Counted from the first letter of the stretch, positions 8,937 through 18,741 are shown. The stretch: 64,000 nucleotides of DNA from CAYNST01 sp964546435 (GCA_964546435.1 CAZJKJ010000003.1:42023-106022), one strand, 5' to 3'. Program-made: numbers and translations. Notes: generated by a model not told the origin, from the letters alone.

Positions 8937-9044
8937 ATGAGCGGCCAGAATGCAGTGGTTTGCTGGCCAGTATCACCTTACATCCGAGACTATTCAACAA
9001 TACACTAGTTCATCTTGATGACTTAAATAAGGCAGCGGATTCAG

Positions 9045-10952
9045 GTGAGCACAGCAAAGAGACTCCCACTCATCGTGGGCTACGGTGGATTTAACGCAGC
9101 GGGTCGAAGTTCTGGTGACTTGGGTTACCGGCGGATGATCTATGAAAGTCTTTCAGGCACCCAGCAGCGCGCGGTCATCGCGGATCTGTGGAACATGATG
9201 AGCGGCGCGGGTTTGACAGACGATAAGGTGTCGCAGCCTGCACGGACCGCTGGCAATGACTGGGACGAAATTTCCAGTCGGGTGCTCAATGGCACGCTGG
9301 TGCGCAAGATAGAGTCCAGTCTCTTTGCAGTGGATCGGATAGCTACTGGCCGCCCGACTATCGCTCAAGCCACAGAAGCAGCTCCCTTGACGATCACCTT
9401 GTCGGCGCGCGACCTTCCCGATCCTTTGCCGTTCGGCTGGACATTGAGGGAGCTGATCTCAGGCAAAGCGACTGTCGAAATCTGGAAATCGCAGGAAATC
9501 ACCATCCCGCTGATGCAGTCATTGGCCGTTCAGGCGGCGGGTCAGTTGCCGGCCGGGTTTGATCCAGGTGCTTACTATCGCTCGACTCACCATCCCCGGG
9601 GGCTTCAGTTGGCGATAATGGCGGCATCAGACGCCATGCATTCGACGGGCCTTCGCTGGAAAGATCTGATGGATTTGATCCGTCCGGACGAGGTTGGCGT
9701 CTATAGCAGTAGTGTAATGAGCCAGCTGGATCAGACCGGTTTCGGCGGCATGATGTCCGCACGGGCCAAAGGTCAACGCACGACGTCCAAGCAGCTTGCA
9801 CTCGGGCTCAACACAATGCCGGCGGACTTTGTTAATGCCTACGTTCTGGGAAGTGTTGGTGCAACCGGAGGCATGACCGGGGCCTGCGCTACATTTTTGT
9901 ACAATCTCCGGGCTGCGGTAGAAGACATTCAGGCCGGGCGACGGCGTGTCGTCCTCGTCGGTTCTGCCGAGGCGCCCATCCTTCCTGAAATCATTGATGG
10001 CTACGCGGCGATGAGCGCTCTGGCGACTGATGATGATTTGCGCAAACTCGATGGCCGTCAGGAGATAGATTACCGGCGCGCAAGTCGACCGTTTGGTTAT
10101 AACTGTGGCTTCACGCTTGCGGAATCCGGTCAGTATGTCGTGTTGATGGACGACGAACTGGCTCTCGTAACGGGTGCATCGATATACGGCGCAGTGCCGG
10201 CGGTGTATGTCAACGCAGACGGGTTCAAAAAATCCATATCTGCCCCCGGACCAGGAAATTACATTACGATGGCCAAGGCCGTTGCTCTGGCCCGCAATCT
10301 GGTGGGAAGTGAGGTGGTGCAGCATGCCAGTTTTGTACAGGCGCACGGTTCCAGCACTCCCCAGAATCGGGTGACCGAGTCGCGCATATTCAATACCGTT
10401 GCGGAAGCGTTCGGGATAGATGGCTGGCCCATAGCCGCCGTGAAATCTTATCTCGGGCATTCCCTGGGGCCGGCAAGCGGCGATCAGCTTGTAGCGAGCC
10501 TGGGCGTGTTCAAGCACGGCATTCTGCCCGGCATCAAGACGATTGACGCAGTGGCGGATGATGTGAAAAGAGATCGTTTGCAAATGAGTGTCAAGGATCT
10601 CGAGATTGGTACGGATGCAGCACAGGTGGCATTCCTGAACTCAAAAGGTTTTGGCGGCAACAATGCAACCGCGCCCATTCTGTCTCCTTCGTTAGTGGCG
10701 ACAGCTTTGCAGAAGCGTCATGGCGCCGCAGCGTGGAGGCAATACCTGACGCGGCAGGAAACAGTTACTGAAACGGCGAGACAGTATCAGGAGGATGCGT
10801 CGCAAGGTCGGCTGGCGGCAGAATACCGGTTCGGAGAAGAAATGATCGACGAGGATTCGCTTTCGATTACCAAAGAGGTCATTTCCGTTCCTGGTTTTTC
10901 CAATGATATTCCTCTGACCGGGAATGAAGGTTTCGAAGAATTTTTCGGGTGA
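9045..10952 (+). CDS. fabY: FabY-type beta-ketoacyl synthase
   Basis: 635 aa, the length of P. aeruginosa FabY (PA5174), the ketosynthase that condenses acetyl-CoA with malonyl-ACP to start fatty-acid synthesis in that species. Landmarks are VGYGGFNAAGRSSGDLGYRR at the N-terminus, the active-site Cys281 in GACATFL, and His434 (QAHGSST) and His472 (YLGHSLG), giving a Cys-His-His condensing enzyme with a long N-terminal extension. The start is GTG at 9045, in an AGGTG context. Downstream come an XRE-cupin regulator and fadBA. There is no fabH in the fab cluster of this window, which supports an initiating role. Confidence 0.88.
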   Translation: MSTAKRLPLIVGYGGFNAAGRSSGDLGYRRMIYESLSGTQQRAVIADLWNMMSGAGLTDDKVSQPARTAGNDWDEISSRVLNGTLVRKIESSLFAVDRIATGRPTIAQATEAAPLTITLSARDLPDPLPFGWTLRELISGKATVEIWKSQEITIPLMQSLAVQAAGQLPAGFDPGAYYRSTHHPRGLQLAIMAASDAMHSTGLRWKDLMDLIRPDEVGVYSSSVMSQLDQTGFGGMMSARAKGQRTTSKQLALGLNTMPADFVNAYVLGSVGATGGMTGACATFLYNLRAAVEDIQAGRRRVVLVGSAEAPILPEIIDGYAAMSALATDDDLRKLDGRQEIDYRRASRPFGYNCGFTLAESGQYVVLMDDELALVTGASIYGAVPAVYVNADGFKKSISAPGPGNYITMAKAVALARNLVGSEVVQHASFVQAHGSSTPQNRVTESRIFNTVAEAFGIDGWPIAAVKSYLGHSLGPASGDQLVASLGVFKHGILPGIKTIDAVADDVKRDRLQMSVKDLEIGTDAAQVAFLNSKGFGGNNATAPILSPSLVATALQKRHGAAAWRQYLTRQETVTETARQYQEDASQGRLAAEYRFGEEMIDEDSLSITKEVISVPGFSNDIPLTGNEGFEEFFG

Positions 10953-11087
10953 ATTTCTGTCTTCAGGTTGCAGCCTGGAGGCCCGTTGTGATTGCATCAA
11001 TCGAAGCGTGAGGCCACCAGGCCGGATCAACCGTAAATAGTGGCGCGTTCAGGTGTTCAGAAGGATTGCGGGCCATGAGGTCAATGC

Positions 11088-11681
11088 ATGCAAAACAATG
11101 AGGAGCCGGACCTGGTTCTACAGCAGGCAGCAGAGCCCTTTGCAGTAGGCCGCCGTCTGCAATCCGTCCGTAAAAGTCGTGGGCTGTCTCAGCGTGAGCT
11201 GGCACGCCGCGCTGATATGACCAATGGCAGTCTCTCGCTGATCGAGCAGGGCAAGGTAAGTCCATCACTTCAGTCACTTGAAAAAATTGTCCGAGCAATT
11301 CCCATGACATTGCTTGAGTTTTTCTATGAACAGGGAGGAGTGGAGGCGCCAGTCGTCAGGGAAGGTGATTGCAGGATTATTTCCGGGACAGGTTACGAGG
11401 TGCGAGTCAATACGTTTAACCGGGTCGGGGTGGGTGCGTCCTGCGTACTGGAGCAATCCGTGGATGCCGGTGTCGCCTGCGAGATGGATTGGTATGATGG
11501 CACCGGGCGGGTGCTGGGCATTGTCAGCGAAGGGATCTGCGATCTGGAACTTGGAGGGATGCGCTATAGTCTATCGGTCGGTGACCGTTTCCATTTCGGA
11601 GTTGAACAACGTCCTCGGTTTGTCAATGTCAGCTCGATGCGAGCCAGGGCAATTATGGTCGTTACGCCATTCGAGAGTTGA
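11088..11681 (+). CDS. XRE-family regulator with cupin sensor domain
   Basis: 197 aa. Residues about 18-75 are a Cro/CI-type helix-turn-helix (LQSVRKSRGLSQRELARRAD, GSLSLIEQGKVSPSLQSLEK). The C-terminal ~100 residues are a cupin barrel with SEGICDLELGGMRYSLSVGD. The PuuR/SutR group has this architecture and responds to small metabolites. The gene ends 81 bp before fadB in the same direction and begins 135 bp after fabY, so it could sense an acyl or polyamine ligand and control either. This is context inference; the ligand cannot be read from the sequence. Confidence 0.88.
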   Translation: MQNNEEPDLVLQQAAEPFAVGRRLQSVRKSRGLSQRELARRADMTNGSLSLIEQGKVSPSLQSLEKIVRAIPMTLLEFFYEQGGVEAPVVREGDCRIISGTGYEVRVNTFNRVGVGASCVLEQSVDAGVACEMDWYDGTGRVLGIVSEGICDLELGGMRYSLSVGDRFHFGVEQRPRFVNVSSMRARAIMVVTPFES

Positions 11682-11762
11682 CGGTGCAATAGAATTTTAA
11701 CAACAGGACAGAAGTGCTGCCCCGATTTGCGGCAGACCCACTGAGTTTCAAGCGAGGGCGCG

Positions 11763-13916
11763 ATGATCTTTAAAGGCAAGGCAATCAAACTTGTTGAATT
11801 GGATACGGGTGTACTGCAACTGGAATTTGACCTGCAGGATGAATCAGTAAACAAATTCAATACTGAAACATCCGGGGAGCTGGCGGAGGTTGTCGGAACC
11901 CTGGAAAGCCGCGCAGGCATCGAGGGTCTGCTGATTGTCAGTAACAAAGACTCGTTTATCGTGGGTGCAGACGTCATGGAGTTCGGTCCGATTTTCCAGT
12001 CGGGCAGAGGTGCCATTGCCCGGCATGTGGGCGCCACAGCGCAATTATTCAATAGAATTGAAGAACTGCCTTTCCCCACGGTCGTGGCAATCAATGGTTT
12101 TGCATTGGGGGGAGGGTTTGAAATATGCCTTGCATGTGACTTCAGGATCATGGCAACGACGGCCAGGGTAGGGCTTCCTGAGGTCAAGCTGGGGATCCTT
12201 CCAGGCTGGGGGGGGACCGTAAGATTGCCGCGAATTACCGGTGTCGATACAGCACTTGAATGGATGGCGACGGGGCAGGAGCAAGGTGCTCAGGCCGCGT
12301 TGAAGTCAGGAGCGGTAGATGGAATTGCCGACCCCGCCAACCTTCGTACTGCTGCCGAAATGATGCTCAGGCAGGCAATTTCAGGAAAGCTCGACTATCG
12401 GACGCGCCGGGAGCAGAAGCGCAGTGCGTTGCGACATAACAAAACGGAGTCGTTACTGACTTTCGAAAGCGCCAAGATGCTGGTAGCCGCCAAGGCCGGC
12501 AAGCATTATCCCGCCCCTGTCACCATTGTCGAAACCGTGCAGAAAGCCGCCCGGTTAACGAGAGACGCGGCTCAAAAAATCGAACTGGAAGCATTTGTCA
12601 CTCTGACCCAGTTGAGTGCCACGAGAGCCTTGGTGGGTCTTTTCGTCAATGATCAGCTGATCACCAAGAAAGCCAAGCGGATGCAGGCAACGGTCAGCCA
12701 GCCCGTGGGGCGAGCTGCAGTCATCGGTGCGGGTGTCATGGGTGGCGGAATTGCCTATCAGTCGGCCTCCAAAGGAATACCGGTGGTCATGAAGGACATC
12801 GCGCAGGCAGGACTGGATGCGGGTATGTCCGAAGCCGGCAAACTGGTGGGCAAACAGGTTGAGCGGGGCAAGATAGCGCCTGCCGAGGCCGTGGCGGTAC
12901 TTGCGCGCATAGCGCCCACACTCAATTATGAACAGGTGGCCTCTGCTGACCTGGTTGTAGAGGCAGTCGTCGAGCATCCACAGATTAAAATCAAGGTTCT
13001 GGGAGAAGTTGAGCAAAATTTGGCAGACGGTGCCGTGCTCTGCTCGAACACCTCGACGATCTCTATCAGCCTGTTGGCGCGAGGGCTGAAGAGACCTCAA
13101 AATTTTTGCGGGATGCACTTTTTCAATCCGGTACACAAGATGCCGCTTGTTGAAGTGATACGGGGTGAGCAGACGTCTGATGAGACGATAGCCAGAACCG
13201 TGGCTTACGCGTCCGCCCTGGGCAAAAAGGTGGTGGTGGTGAATGACTGCCCGGGATTTCTTGTCAACCGCGTACTTTTTCCTTATTTTTCAGCGTTCTC
13301 TTTGCTATTGCACGAAGGCGCAGATTTCCAGAAAATCGACCGTGTCATGGAGGGGTTTGGCTGGCCCATGGGGCCCGCGGAGTTGCTGGACGTGGTCGGG
13401 ATGGATGTTGCCGTGCACGCCGACAAGGTCATGGCTGAAGGTTTCCCGGATCGGATGCAGCATACCTACAAGTCAGCCATGGAAGTCCTTTACGAAGCCA
13501 AGCGATTGGGTCAGAAGACCGGGCACGGCTTTTACGATTACGAATTGGATAAAAAAGGCCGGCCTGCAAAGACCGTATCGCCGGAGGCGCAGGAGTTGGT
13601 GAACGCTGCTACGGGCTCCAGGAAGTCATTCACTGACGACGATATTGTTGCCCGCATGATGATCCCCATGGCCATAGAAGTGGCCAGATGTCTTGAAGAG
13701 CGCATCGTGGAGACTCCGAGTGAGGCAGATATGGCTCTGATCTACGGATTGGGGTTTCCGCCATTTCGGGGCGGTGTGTGTCGATGGATTGACGACATGG
13801 GCGCAGCGGCGTTTGTAGCCATGGCTCGCTACTACGAATCGACGGGACCTTTATATACAGTGACGGAAAGTCTCCGGCGAATGGCGCTGGAAGGCAAAAG
13901 ATTTTATCCCGTTTAA
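11763..13916 (+). CDS. fadB: Fatty acid oxidation complex alpha subunit
   Basis: 717 aa multifunctional beta-oxidation enzyme. The N-terminal enoyl-CoA hydratase/isomerase domain shows the oxyanion-hole region INGFALGGGFEICLACDFR and GLPEVKLGILPGWGGTVRLP. The 3-hydroxyacyl-CoA dehydrogenase domain starts with the NAD motif VIGAGVMGGGIAYQSASKG near residue 320 and includes FCGMHFFNPVHKMPLVEVI; a second C-terminal HCDH domain follows (GFPPFRGGVCRW). Start ATG 11763. fadA follows after 51 bp, the standard alpha-beta order. The upstream XRE-cupin gene is a plausible local regulator. I see no PsrA- or FadR-like operator that I would stand behind. Confidence 0.97.
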   Translation: MIFKGKAIKLVELDTGVLQLEFDLQDESVNKFNTETSGELAEVVGTLESRAGIEGLLIVSNKDSFIVGADVMEFGPIFQSGRGAIARHVGATAQLFNRIEELPFPTVVAINGFALGGGFEICLACDFRIMATTARVGLPEVKLGILPGWGGTVRLPRITGVDTALEWMATGQEQGAQAALKSGAVDGIADPANLRTAAEMMLRQAISGKLDYRTRREQKRSALRHNKTESLLTFESAKMLVAAKAGKHYPAPVTIVETVQKAARLTRDAAQKIELEAFVTLTQLSATRALVGLFVNDQLITKKAKRMQATVSQPVGRAAVIGAGVMGGGIAYQSASKGIPVVMKDIAQAGLDAGMSEAGKLVGKQVERGKIAPAEAVAVLARIAPTLNYEQVASADLVVEAVVEHPQIKIKVLGEVEQNLADGAVLCSNTSTISISLLARGLKRPQNFCGMHFFNPVHKMPLVEVIRGEQTSDETIARTVAYASALGKKVVVVNDCPGFLVNRVLFPYFSAFSLLLHEGADFQKIDRVMEGFGWPMGPAELLDVVGMDVAVHADKVMAEGFPDRMQHTYKSAMEVLYEAKRLGQKTGHGFYDYELDKKGRPAKTVSPEAQELVNAATGSRKSFTDDDIVARMMIPMAIEVARCLEERIVETPSEADMALIYGLGFPPFRGGVCRWIDDMGAAAFVAMARYYESTGPLYTVTESLRRMALEGKRFYPV

Positions 13917-13967
13917 CGGCATATCGGCGCCAATTCGGAAATTGCTACGCGCAAGAGGAGATTCATC

Positions 13968-15146
13968 GTGAATGTTAGAGACAGAGATGCCGTGATCGTT
14001 GATTACGCCCGAACTCCCATGGGCCGTTCCAAAAACGGTTGTTTTCGCCATCGTCGCGCCGACGATCTGAGTGCAGATCTGATCAATGGCATGCTTGCCC
14101 GCAACGCTTCAGTAAACCCCGAGGAGATTGATGATGTGATCTGGGGGTGCGTCATGCAGCGCGAGGAGCAGGGTTTTAACATCGCGAGGAATATTGTGTT
14201 GCGTGCCGGCTTGCCACACACGGTTCCCGCTCAGACGGTCAACCGGTTATGCGGTTCCTCCATGTCAGCCCTTCACACCGCTGCCGCTCAAATCCAGGCG
14301 GGGTGGGGTGATATTTATGTCGTTGGCGGGGTTGAACACATGGGTCACGTGGATATGAATCAGTCCATCGATCCCAACCCGCTGTTGGGCCTGTCCGTCG
14401 CCAAAGCGGCCGGGTCCATGGGGTTGACGGCTGAATACCTGGCGCTCTTGCATGGGATTGGCCGCCGTCAGATGGATGAATTCGGGGCTCGTTCACATCA
14501 GAGGGCGGCAGCGGCGCGCGAGCGTGGTCTTTTCAAAAGAGAAATTATTCCGATGGAGGGGCATGATGAGACTGGTGCATTGTGTCTGATTGAGCACGAC
14601 GAGACGATCCGCCCGGAGACCACTGTAGATATTCTTGCGACACTGAAGCCTGTCTTCAATCCGAAAGGTGGCCTTATTACCGCCGGGACCTCATCCCAGG
14701 TAACCGACGGCGCCAGCGGTATGCTGGTCATGTCCGGAGAGCGTGCCAGGTCTCTTGGAATCACGCCGCTGGCCCGAATCGGATGCATGTCAGTTGCTGG
14801 CGTTGATCCTTCGATCATGGGCTACGGTCCGGTCCCGGCCGTACAGAAATTGTTGGTGAGGGCCGGACTGGCCATTGAAGACATTCAATGCGTCGAACTC
14901 AATGAAGCCTTTGCCGCGCAGGCGATTCCTGTCCTGAAAGACCTGCAGTTACTGGATGCCATGGACGCAAAAGTAAATCTTTATGGCGGCGCCATTGCGC
15001 TCGGCCATCCATTCGGATGTTCGGGAACACGCATTACGGGAACCTTATTGAGCGTCATGAATGAGCGTCAGGCCAGTCTCGGCATTGCGACCATGTGTAT
15101 CGGGTTGGGCCAGGGGATTGCCACCCTCATCGAGCGGGTCGGCTGA
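13968..15146 (+). CDS. fadA: 3-ketoacyl-CoA thiolase (fatty acid oxidation complex beta subunit)
   Basis: 392 aa thiolase that splits 3-ketoacyl-CoA with CoA to give acetyl-CoA and a shortened acyl-CoA, working with FadB. Landmarks are the nucleophilic Cys in VNRLCGSSMSALHTAAA, the ELNEAFAAQAIPVL segment, the GGAIALGHPFGCSG loop and the C-terminal catalytic Cys in TMCIGLGQG. GTG start with AGGAG upstream. It ends just before the TraB/GumN gene, which may be read through. Confidence 0.97.
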   Translation: MNVRDRDAVIVDYARTPMGRSKNGCFRHRRADDLSADLINGMLARNASVNPEEIDDVIWGCVMQREEQGFNIARNIVLRAGLPHTVPAQTVNRLCGSSMSALHTAAAQIQAGWGDIYVVGGVEHMGHVDMNQSIDPNPLLGLSVAKAAGSMGLTAEYLALLHGIGRRQMDEFGARSHQRAAAARERGLFKREIIPMEGHDETGALCLIEHDETIRPETTVDILATLKPVFNPKGGLITAGTSSQVTDGASGMLVMSGERARSLGITPLARIGCMSVAGVDPSIMGYGPVPAVQKLLVRAGLAIEDIQCVELNEAFAAQAIPVLKDLQLLDAMDAKVNLYGGAIALGHPFGCSGTRITGTLLSVMNERQASLGIATMCIGLGQGIATLIERVG

Positions 15147-15171
15147 AGCTGAACACAGGATGTCGTCAGCC

Positions 15172-16104
15172 ATGATAGCGAACCCATCGTACGTATCCTT
15201 CTGGAAAGTCATCTGCGTCTGGGTAGCCTGGGCGGGGCTGTTGTTGCCGGCGACGAGCCAGGCGCGGGATCCCGCGACACCCGCCATGTGGCGAGTAGAA
15301 AGCTCAAAGAATGTCGTGTACGTGATGGGGTCGATGCACTTTGGCCGCGAGGACTTCTATCCGTTGCCTGCTACCGTTGAGCAAGCATTTTCAGATGCGA
15401 AGGTGTTGGCGGTGGAAGTGGATATTTCCCGCATTGATCAAAATGCGGCCATGCAGGGCGTCATGAGGCACGGACGCTTGCCGGTGGGCGAGGCTCTCAA
15501 ATCGACGCTGTCACCAACCGTCTATGGCGATCTTGAAAACGCCTGCAAAGCTCGCGGTATACCGGTCGCCGCGTTTGAGCGCTTCCAGCCCTGGTTCGCT
15601 GCGCTGCAATTGATTGAATACAGTCTCAGATCAAGTCAGCTGGATGCGAAGAACGGAGTTGACCTCCATTTCATCAAGCGAGCCGGAGGCAAACGGCTTG
15701 ATGAGCTCGAATCCTTCGAAGGCCAGCTGCAGATATTCAGTGGACTCGCACCCGAAACGCAGGAGATGTTTCTCGCCCAGACGCTGCGTGACCTCAAGAA
15801 CCGAGACGAGCAGCTGGACAAGATGGCTGCGGCTTGGCGCCTGGGTGACCTGGACGCGATTTACGAGGAAATGGTTCTGCCCCTGCGCACCATCCCCGAA
15901 GGTCGCGCGCTGTATCAAACGCTGTTCAAGGATAGAAACCTCGATATGGCGAACAGCATAGAGCGCTACCTTGAAGGCGGTGATCCCGTCTTCGTGGTGG
16001 TAGGAGCCGCACACTTGCCCGGAGAAGATGGAATTGTAGCCATATTGCAGAAGCGTGGTCACAAAGTAGACCGCGTGTCACCTCCCGTGCCTTCCAAAGC
16101 TTGA
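15172..16104 (+). CDS. TraB/GumN family protein (periplasmic or secreted)
   Basis: About 310 aa with an N-terminal hydrophobic signal (WKVICVWVAWAGLLLPATSQA). The TraB/GumN signature is clear: GSMHFGREDFYPLP near the start and VVVGAAHLPGEDGIVAILQKRG near the end, the two GX2H-type motifs thought to bind metal in the Tiki/TraB superfamily. The function in bacteria is poorly known; some relatives are metallopeptidases. I place the start at ATG 15172; ATG 15160 is an in-frame alternative, and the frame extends further back into fadA without support. It follows fadA by 25 bp in the same direction, so it may be the last gene of that unit. Confidence 0.85.
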   Translation: MIANPSYVSFWKVICVWVAWAGLLLPATSQARDPATPAMWRVESSKNVVYVMGSMHFGREDFYPLPATVEQAFSDAKVLAVEVDISRIDQNAAMQGVMRHGRLPVGEALKSTLSPTVYGDLENACKARGIPVAAFERFQPWFAALQLIEYSLRSSQLDAKNGVDLHFIKRAGGKRLDELESFEGQLQIFSGLAPETQEMFLAQTLRDLKNRDEQLDKMAAAWRLGDLDAIYEEMVLPLRTIPEGRALYQTLFKDRNLDMANSIERYLEGGDPVFVVVGAAHLPGEDGIVAILQKRGHKVDRVSPPVPSKA

Positions 16105-16146
16105 AGACTCTCCTGGTCCGGATGCCTCAAAGCCCGTAATTCCGTA

Positions 16147-16175
16147 TTGAACGGTCCCCTTAGCTATGTCAAAAT
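16147..16175 (+). promoter_or_regulatory. Candidate promoter for tRNA-Leu
   Basis: TTGAAC (16147-16152), 17-base spacer, CAAAAT (16170-16175), followed by GCGCCCCC. The GC-rich discriminator is typical of stringently controlled stable-RNA promoters and resembles those of the tRNA-Val and acpP genes here. It lies about 140 bases before the tRNA, so a longer leader or a nearer promoter is possible. Confidence 0.5.
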
Positions 16176-16313
16176 GCGCCCCCTTGCCGGGCCGGCATGG
16201 CGCGCTCGCACTGCGAGTTGGTCATGGAAGCCCTGGAAACAGTCAGGTTGACTCGAGCAACGACCCGAATCGGGTCCGGTTTCGGTCGCTCTCGCCAAGC
16301 GACAACGGGTAGC

Positions 16314-16397
<84 letters not shown>

Positions 16398-16457
16398 CTA
16401 ATTGGCCTTCTCCGCAGCGGATTCGCAGATGGAGAATTGTAAGCAACAGAGGAAATC

Positions 16458-17825
16458 ATGCAGGTTTCAGTAGAAGCAACTTCGGCTTTAGAGCGTCGAC
16501 TCACGGTTGGTGTACCCTCCGAAGACATTGATAAAGAAATCAACAAGCGTTTGCAGCAGGCTGCTAAAACTGTACAGATCAAAGGTTTCCGGAAAGGGAA
16601 AGTGCCCTTCAAGCTCGTTCGCCAAAGGTTTGGTGCCGGGGTTCAGCGAGAAGTTCTGGGTGATGCGATCAACAGAACATTTCAGGAGGCGGTGCGGGAA
16701 AAAGAGCTTCGATTGGCGGGACAGCCGAAAATAGAAGCGCGTGATCCTTCTCCTGAAGGTCTCTTTGAGTACGTTGCGACGTTCGAGGTGTATCCCGAAA
16801 TATCCTTGAACAATATTGATGGCGTACAGGTTAAACGTTATGCAGCCGAAGTTACGGATAGTGACGTTGACGAGATGATCGAAACGCTGCGCAAGAACCA
16901 GGCACAGTTCCAGGTCAAGAATGGCGAAGCGAAGCAAGATGATCGCATTAACATTGACTTCGAAGGAACCAAAGACGGAGAAACCTTCGATGGCGGTAGC
17001 GCGCAAGGCTATAACCTGGTGATTGGGTCTAATTCGATGATTCCTGGTTTCGAAGACGGGTTGATCGGACTGAAGGCAGGTGATGAGAAAGTTCTCAAAC
17101 TTACCTTTCCCGAGGACTACCAGGTGGATGCCCTGCAAGGTGCGGAAGCTGAGTTCAAAGTGAAAGTGAACACTGTCAGCGAAAAGGAACTCCCGGAATT
17201 GAACGATGAGTTCTTCCAGAATTTTGGAGTTGCCGAAGGTGGAGTGGATAAGTTCCGTGCCGACGTGCGCGAGAATATGGAGCGTGAGAAAGAAAACCTG
17301 ATCCGGGCCAAATTGAAAACACAGGTTCTGGATGCTCTGCTGGAAAAAAATCCCATTGAGACACCCCGCGCACTTGTTGCGAACGAAGTACAGGTGCTCA
17401 GAGAGCAGGCAATGCAACAGTACGGGCAACTAAGCGCTCAGATTGACTTGAAATCCCTGTTGCCGGATAAGCTGTTCTGGGCTCGCGCCCAGAAGCGGAC
17501 CGCGCTTGGCTTGCTGATAGCCGACATCGTCTCCGGGCAGCAAATGAAGATTGATCGCGACCGGCTGAAGTCTTTGATCGAAGGAATTGCGTCGACATAC
17601 GAAGATCCTGAAAGTGTTGTAAATTACTATTACAGCAATCGGGATTTGCTATCGAGTGCAGAGGCAGCGGTGTTGGAAGATCAGGTTGTGGATTACCTGC
17701 TGGAAAGTGCAGTGGTAGAAGAGTCCGTCGTGACTTACCAAGAGCTGGTGCGAGCCGAAGAAAAGGCCCAAATGGCAGAAGCGGCGGGTAGCGAGGAAGC
17801 AAACCCGGAAACCGCTGATTCCTGA
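16458..17825 (+). CDS. tig: Trigger factor
   Basis: 455 aa ribosome-associated chaperone and prolyl isomerase. The ribosome-binding signature GFRKGKVP is at residues 43-50. The FKBP-type PPIase domain lies about 160-245 (INIDFEGTKDGETFDGG, SNSMIPGFEDGLIGLKAGDE). The rest is the helical substrate-cradling C-terminal domain, ending in an acidic tail. ATG start preceded by AGAGGAAATC. First gene of the tig-clpP-clpX-lon-hupB-ppiD series; a strong intrinsic terminator follows it, so clpP has its own promoter or relies on read-through. Confidence 0.98.
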   Translation: MQVSVEATSALERRLTVGVPSEDIDKEINKRLQQAAKTVQIKGFRKGKVPFKLVRQRFGAGVQREVLGDAINRTFQEAVREKELRLAGQPKIEARDPSPEGLFEYVATFEVYPEISLNNIDGVQVKRYAAEVTDSDVDEMIETLRKNQAQFQVKNGEAKQDDRINIDFEGTKDGETFDGGSAQGYNLVIGSNSMIPGFEDGLIGLKAGDEKVLKLTFPEDYQVDALQGAEAEFKVKVNTVSEKELPELNDEFFQNFGVAEGGVDKFRADVRENMEREKENLIRAKLKTQVLDALLEKNPIETPRALVANEVQVLREQAMQQYGQLSAQIDLKSLLPDKLFWARAQKRTALGLLIADIVSGQQMKIDRDRLKSLIEGIASTYEDPESVVNYYYSNRDLLSSAEAAVLEDQVVDYLLESAVVEESVVTYQELVRAEEKAQMAEAAGSEEANPETADS

Positions 17826-17849
17826 TAATCCGTCTCAAATAAATATCAG

Positions 17850-17886
17850 GTCTGGCCCTGTCCCGAGCGGGGTCCAGACTTTTTTC
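17850..17886 (+). terminator. Intrinsic terminator after tig
   Basis: GTCTGG with following CC pairs with GGTCCAGAC across a short loop, followed directly by six T. It lies 25 bp past the tig stop codon. Confidence 0.9.
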
Positions 17887-18083
17887 ATATCTGAATCTGC
17901 TGAAATATCAGAAGGTTCCCGGCTCAGAAATCCCCATCGCCACGAAAGCTCGCGGAACTCATTGATCGCGCTGGCATATCTCTTCCGCTAGAGTTAAGCT
18001 TTCCCACATGCAAGCAATAAAAGGCGGATGACCGCCTGACCATCATAGTGTTTTCTACTCCTCGAAATTAAGGAACAGCAATT

Positions 18084-18728
18084 ATGTTCGATTCATATCG
18101 CTCGAACTCGCCCGCCTCGGAGATTCACAATGCACTGGTTCCGATCGTCGTTGAGCAAACGGCGCGCGGTGAGCGGTCATACGATATTTATTCCAGGCTA
18201 TTGAAGGAGAGGGTTATTTTCCTGGTGGGCCAGGTGGAAGATCACATGGCAAATTTGGTGGTGGCGCAACTGTTGTTCCTTGAGGCGGAGAACCCGGACA
18301 AGGATATTCATCTGTACATAAACTCACCAGGCGGTTCTGTAACGGCAGGGCTTTCAATATATGACACCATGCAGTTCATAAAGCCCGATGTGAGTACCAT
18401 GTGTATTGGTCAGGCATGCAGCATGGGTGCATTCCTGCTGACAGCAGGGGCGAAGGGTAAACGGTACTGTCTGCCAAACGCTCGCACAATGATTCACCAG
18501 CCGTCGGGTGGTGCGCAGGGGCAGGCGACAGATATCCACATCCATGCTCAAGAGATCCTCAAGATTCGGGAAAGGCTCAACATATTGATGGCAGAACATA
18601 CCGGAAAGAGCGTGGAGACCATCGCAAAAGACACCGAGCGTGACAACTTTATGAGTGCGGAAGAGTCTAGAAAATATGGTTTGATTGATAAGGTCCTCAA
18701 AGGGAGGCTGGAAGCGGAGAAAGCTTGA
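18084..18728 (+). CDS. clpP: ATP-dependent Clp protease proteolytic subunit
   Basis: 214 aa serine peptidase that forms the ClpP tetradecamer. The catalytic Ser is residue 113 in GQACSMGAFLL and the His is residue 138 in MIHQPSGGAQGQ; the Asp falls in the TERDNFMSAEE region. The N-terminus carries the usual short propeptide (...SPASEIHNALVPIVVEQT). ATG start after AAGGAA. clpX, its ATPase partner, follows 172 bp later. Confidence 0.98.
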   Translation: MFDSYRSNSPASEIHNALVPIVVEQTARGERSYDIYSRLLKERVIFLVGQVEDHMANLVVAQLLFLEAENPDKDIHLYINSPGGSVTAGLSIYDTMQFIKPDVSTMCIGQACSMGAFLLTAGAKGKRYCLPNARTMIHQPSGGAQGQATDIHIHAQEILKIRERLNILMAEHTGKSVETIAKDTERDNFMSAEESRKYGLIDKVLKGRLEAEKA

Positions 18729-18741
18729 TCGAGCCTTGGGT

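Noticed and set aside
9627..10583. 318-codon frame antisense to fabY
   Set aside because: Lies entirely opposite a gene with clear catalytic motifs; its translation has no domain pattern and is rich in His/Cys/Arg, as antisense shadows are.
16488..17429. 313-codon frame antisense to tig
   Set aside because: No ribosome site or family resemblance; mirrors the codon bias of tig.
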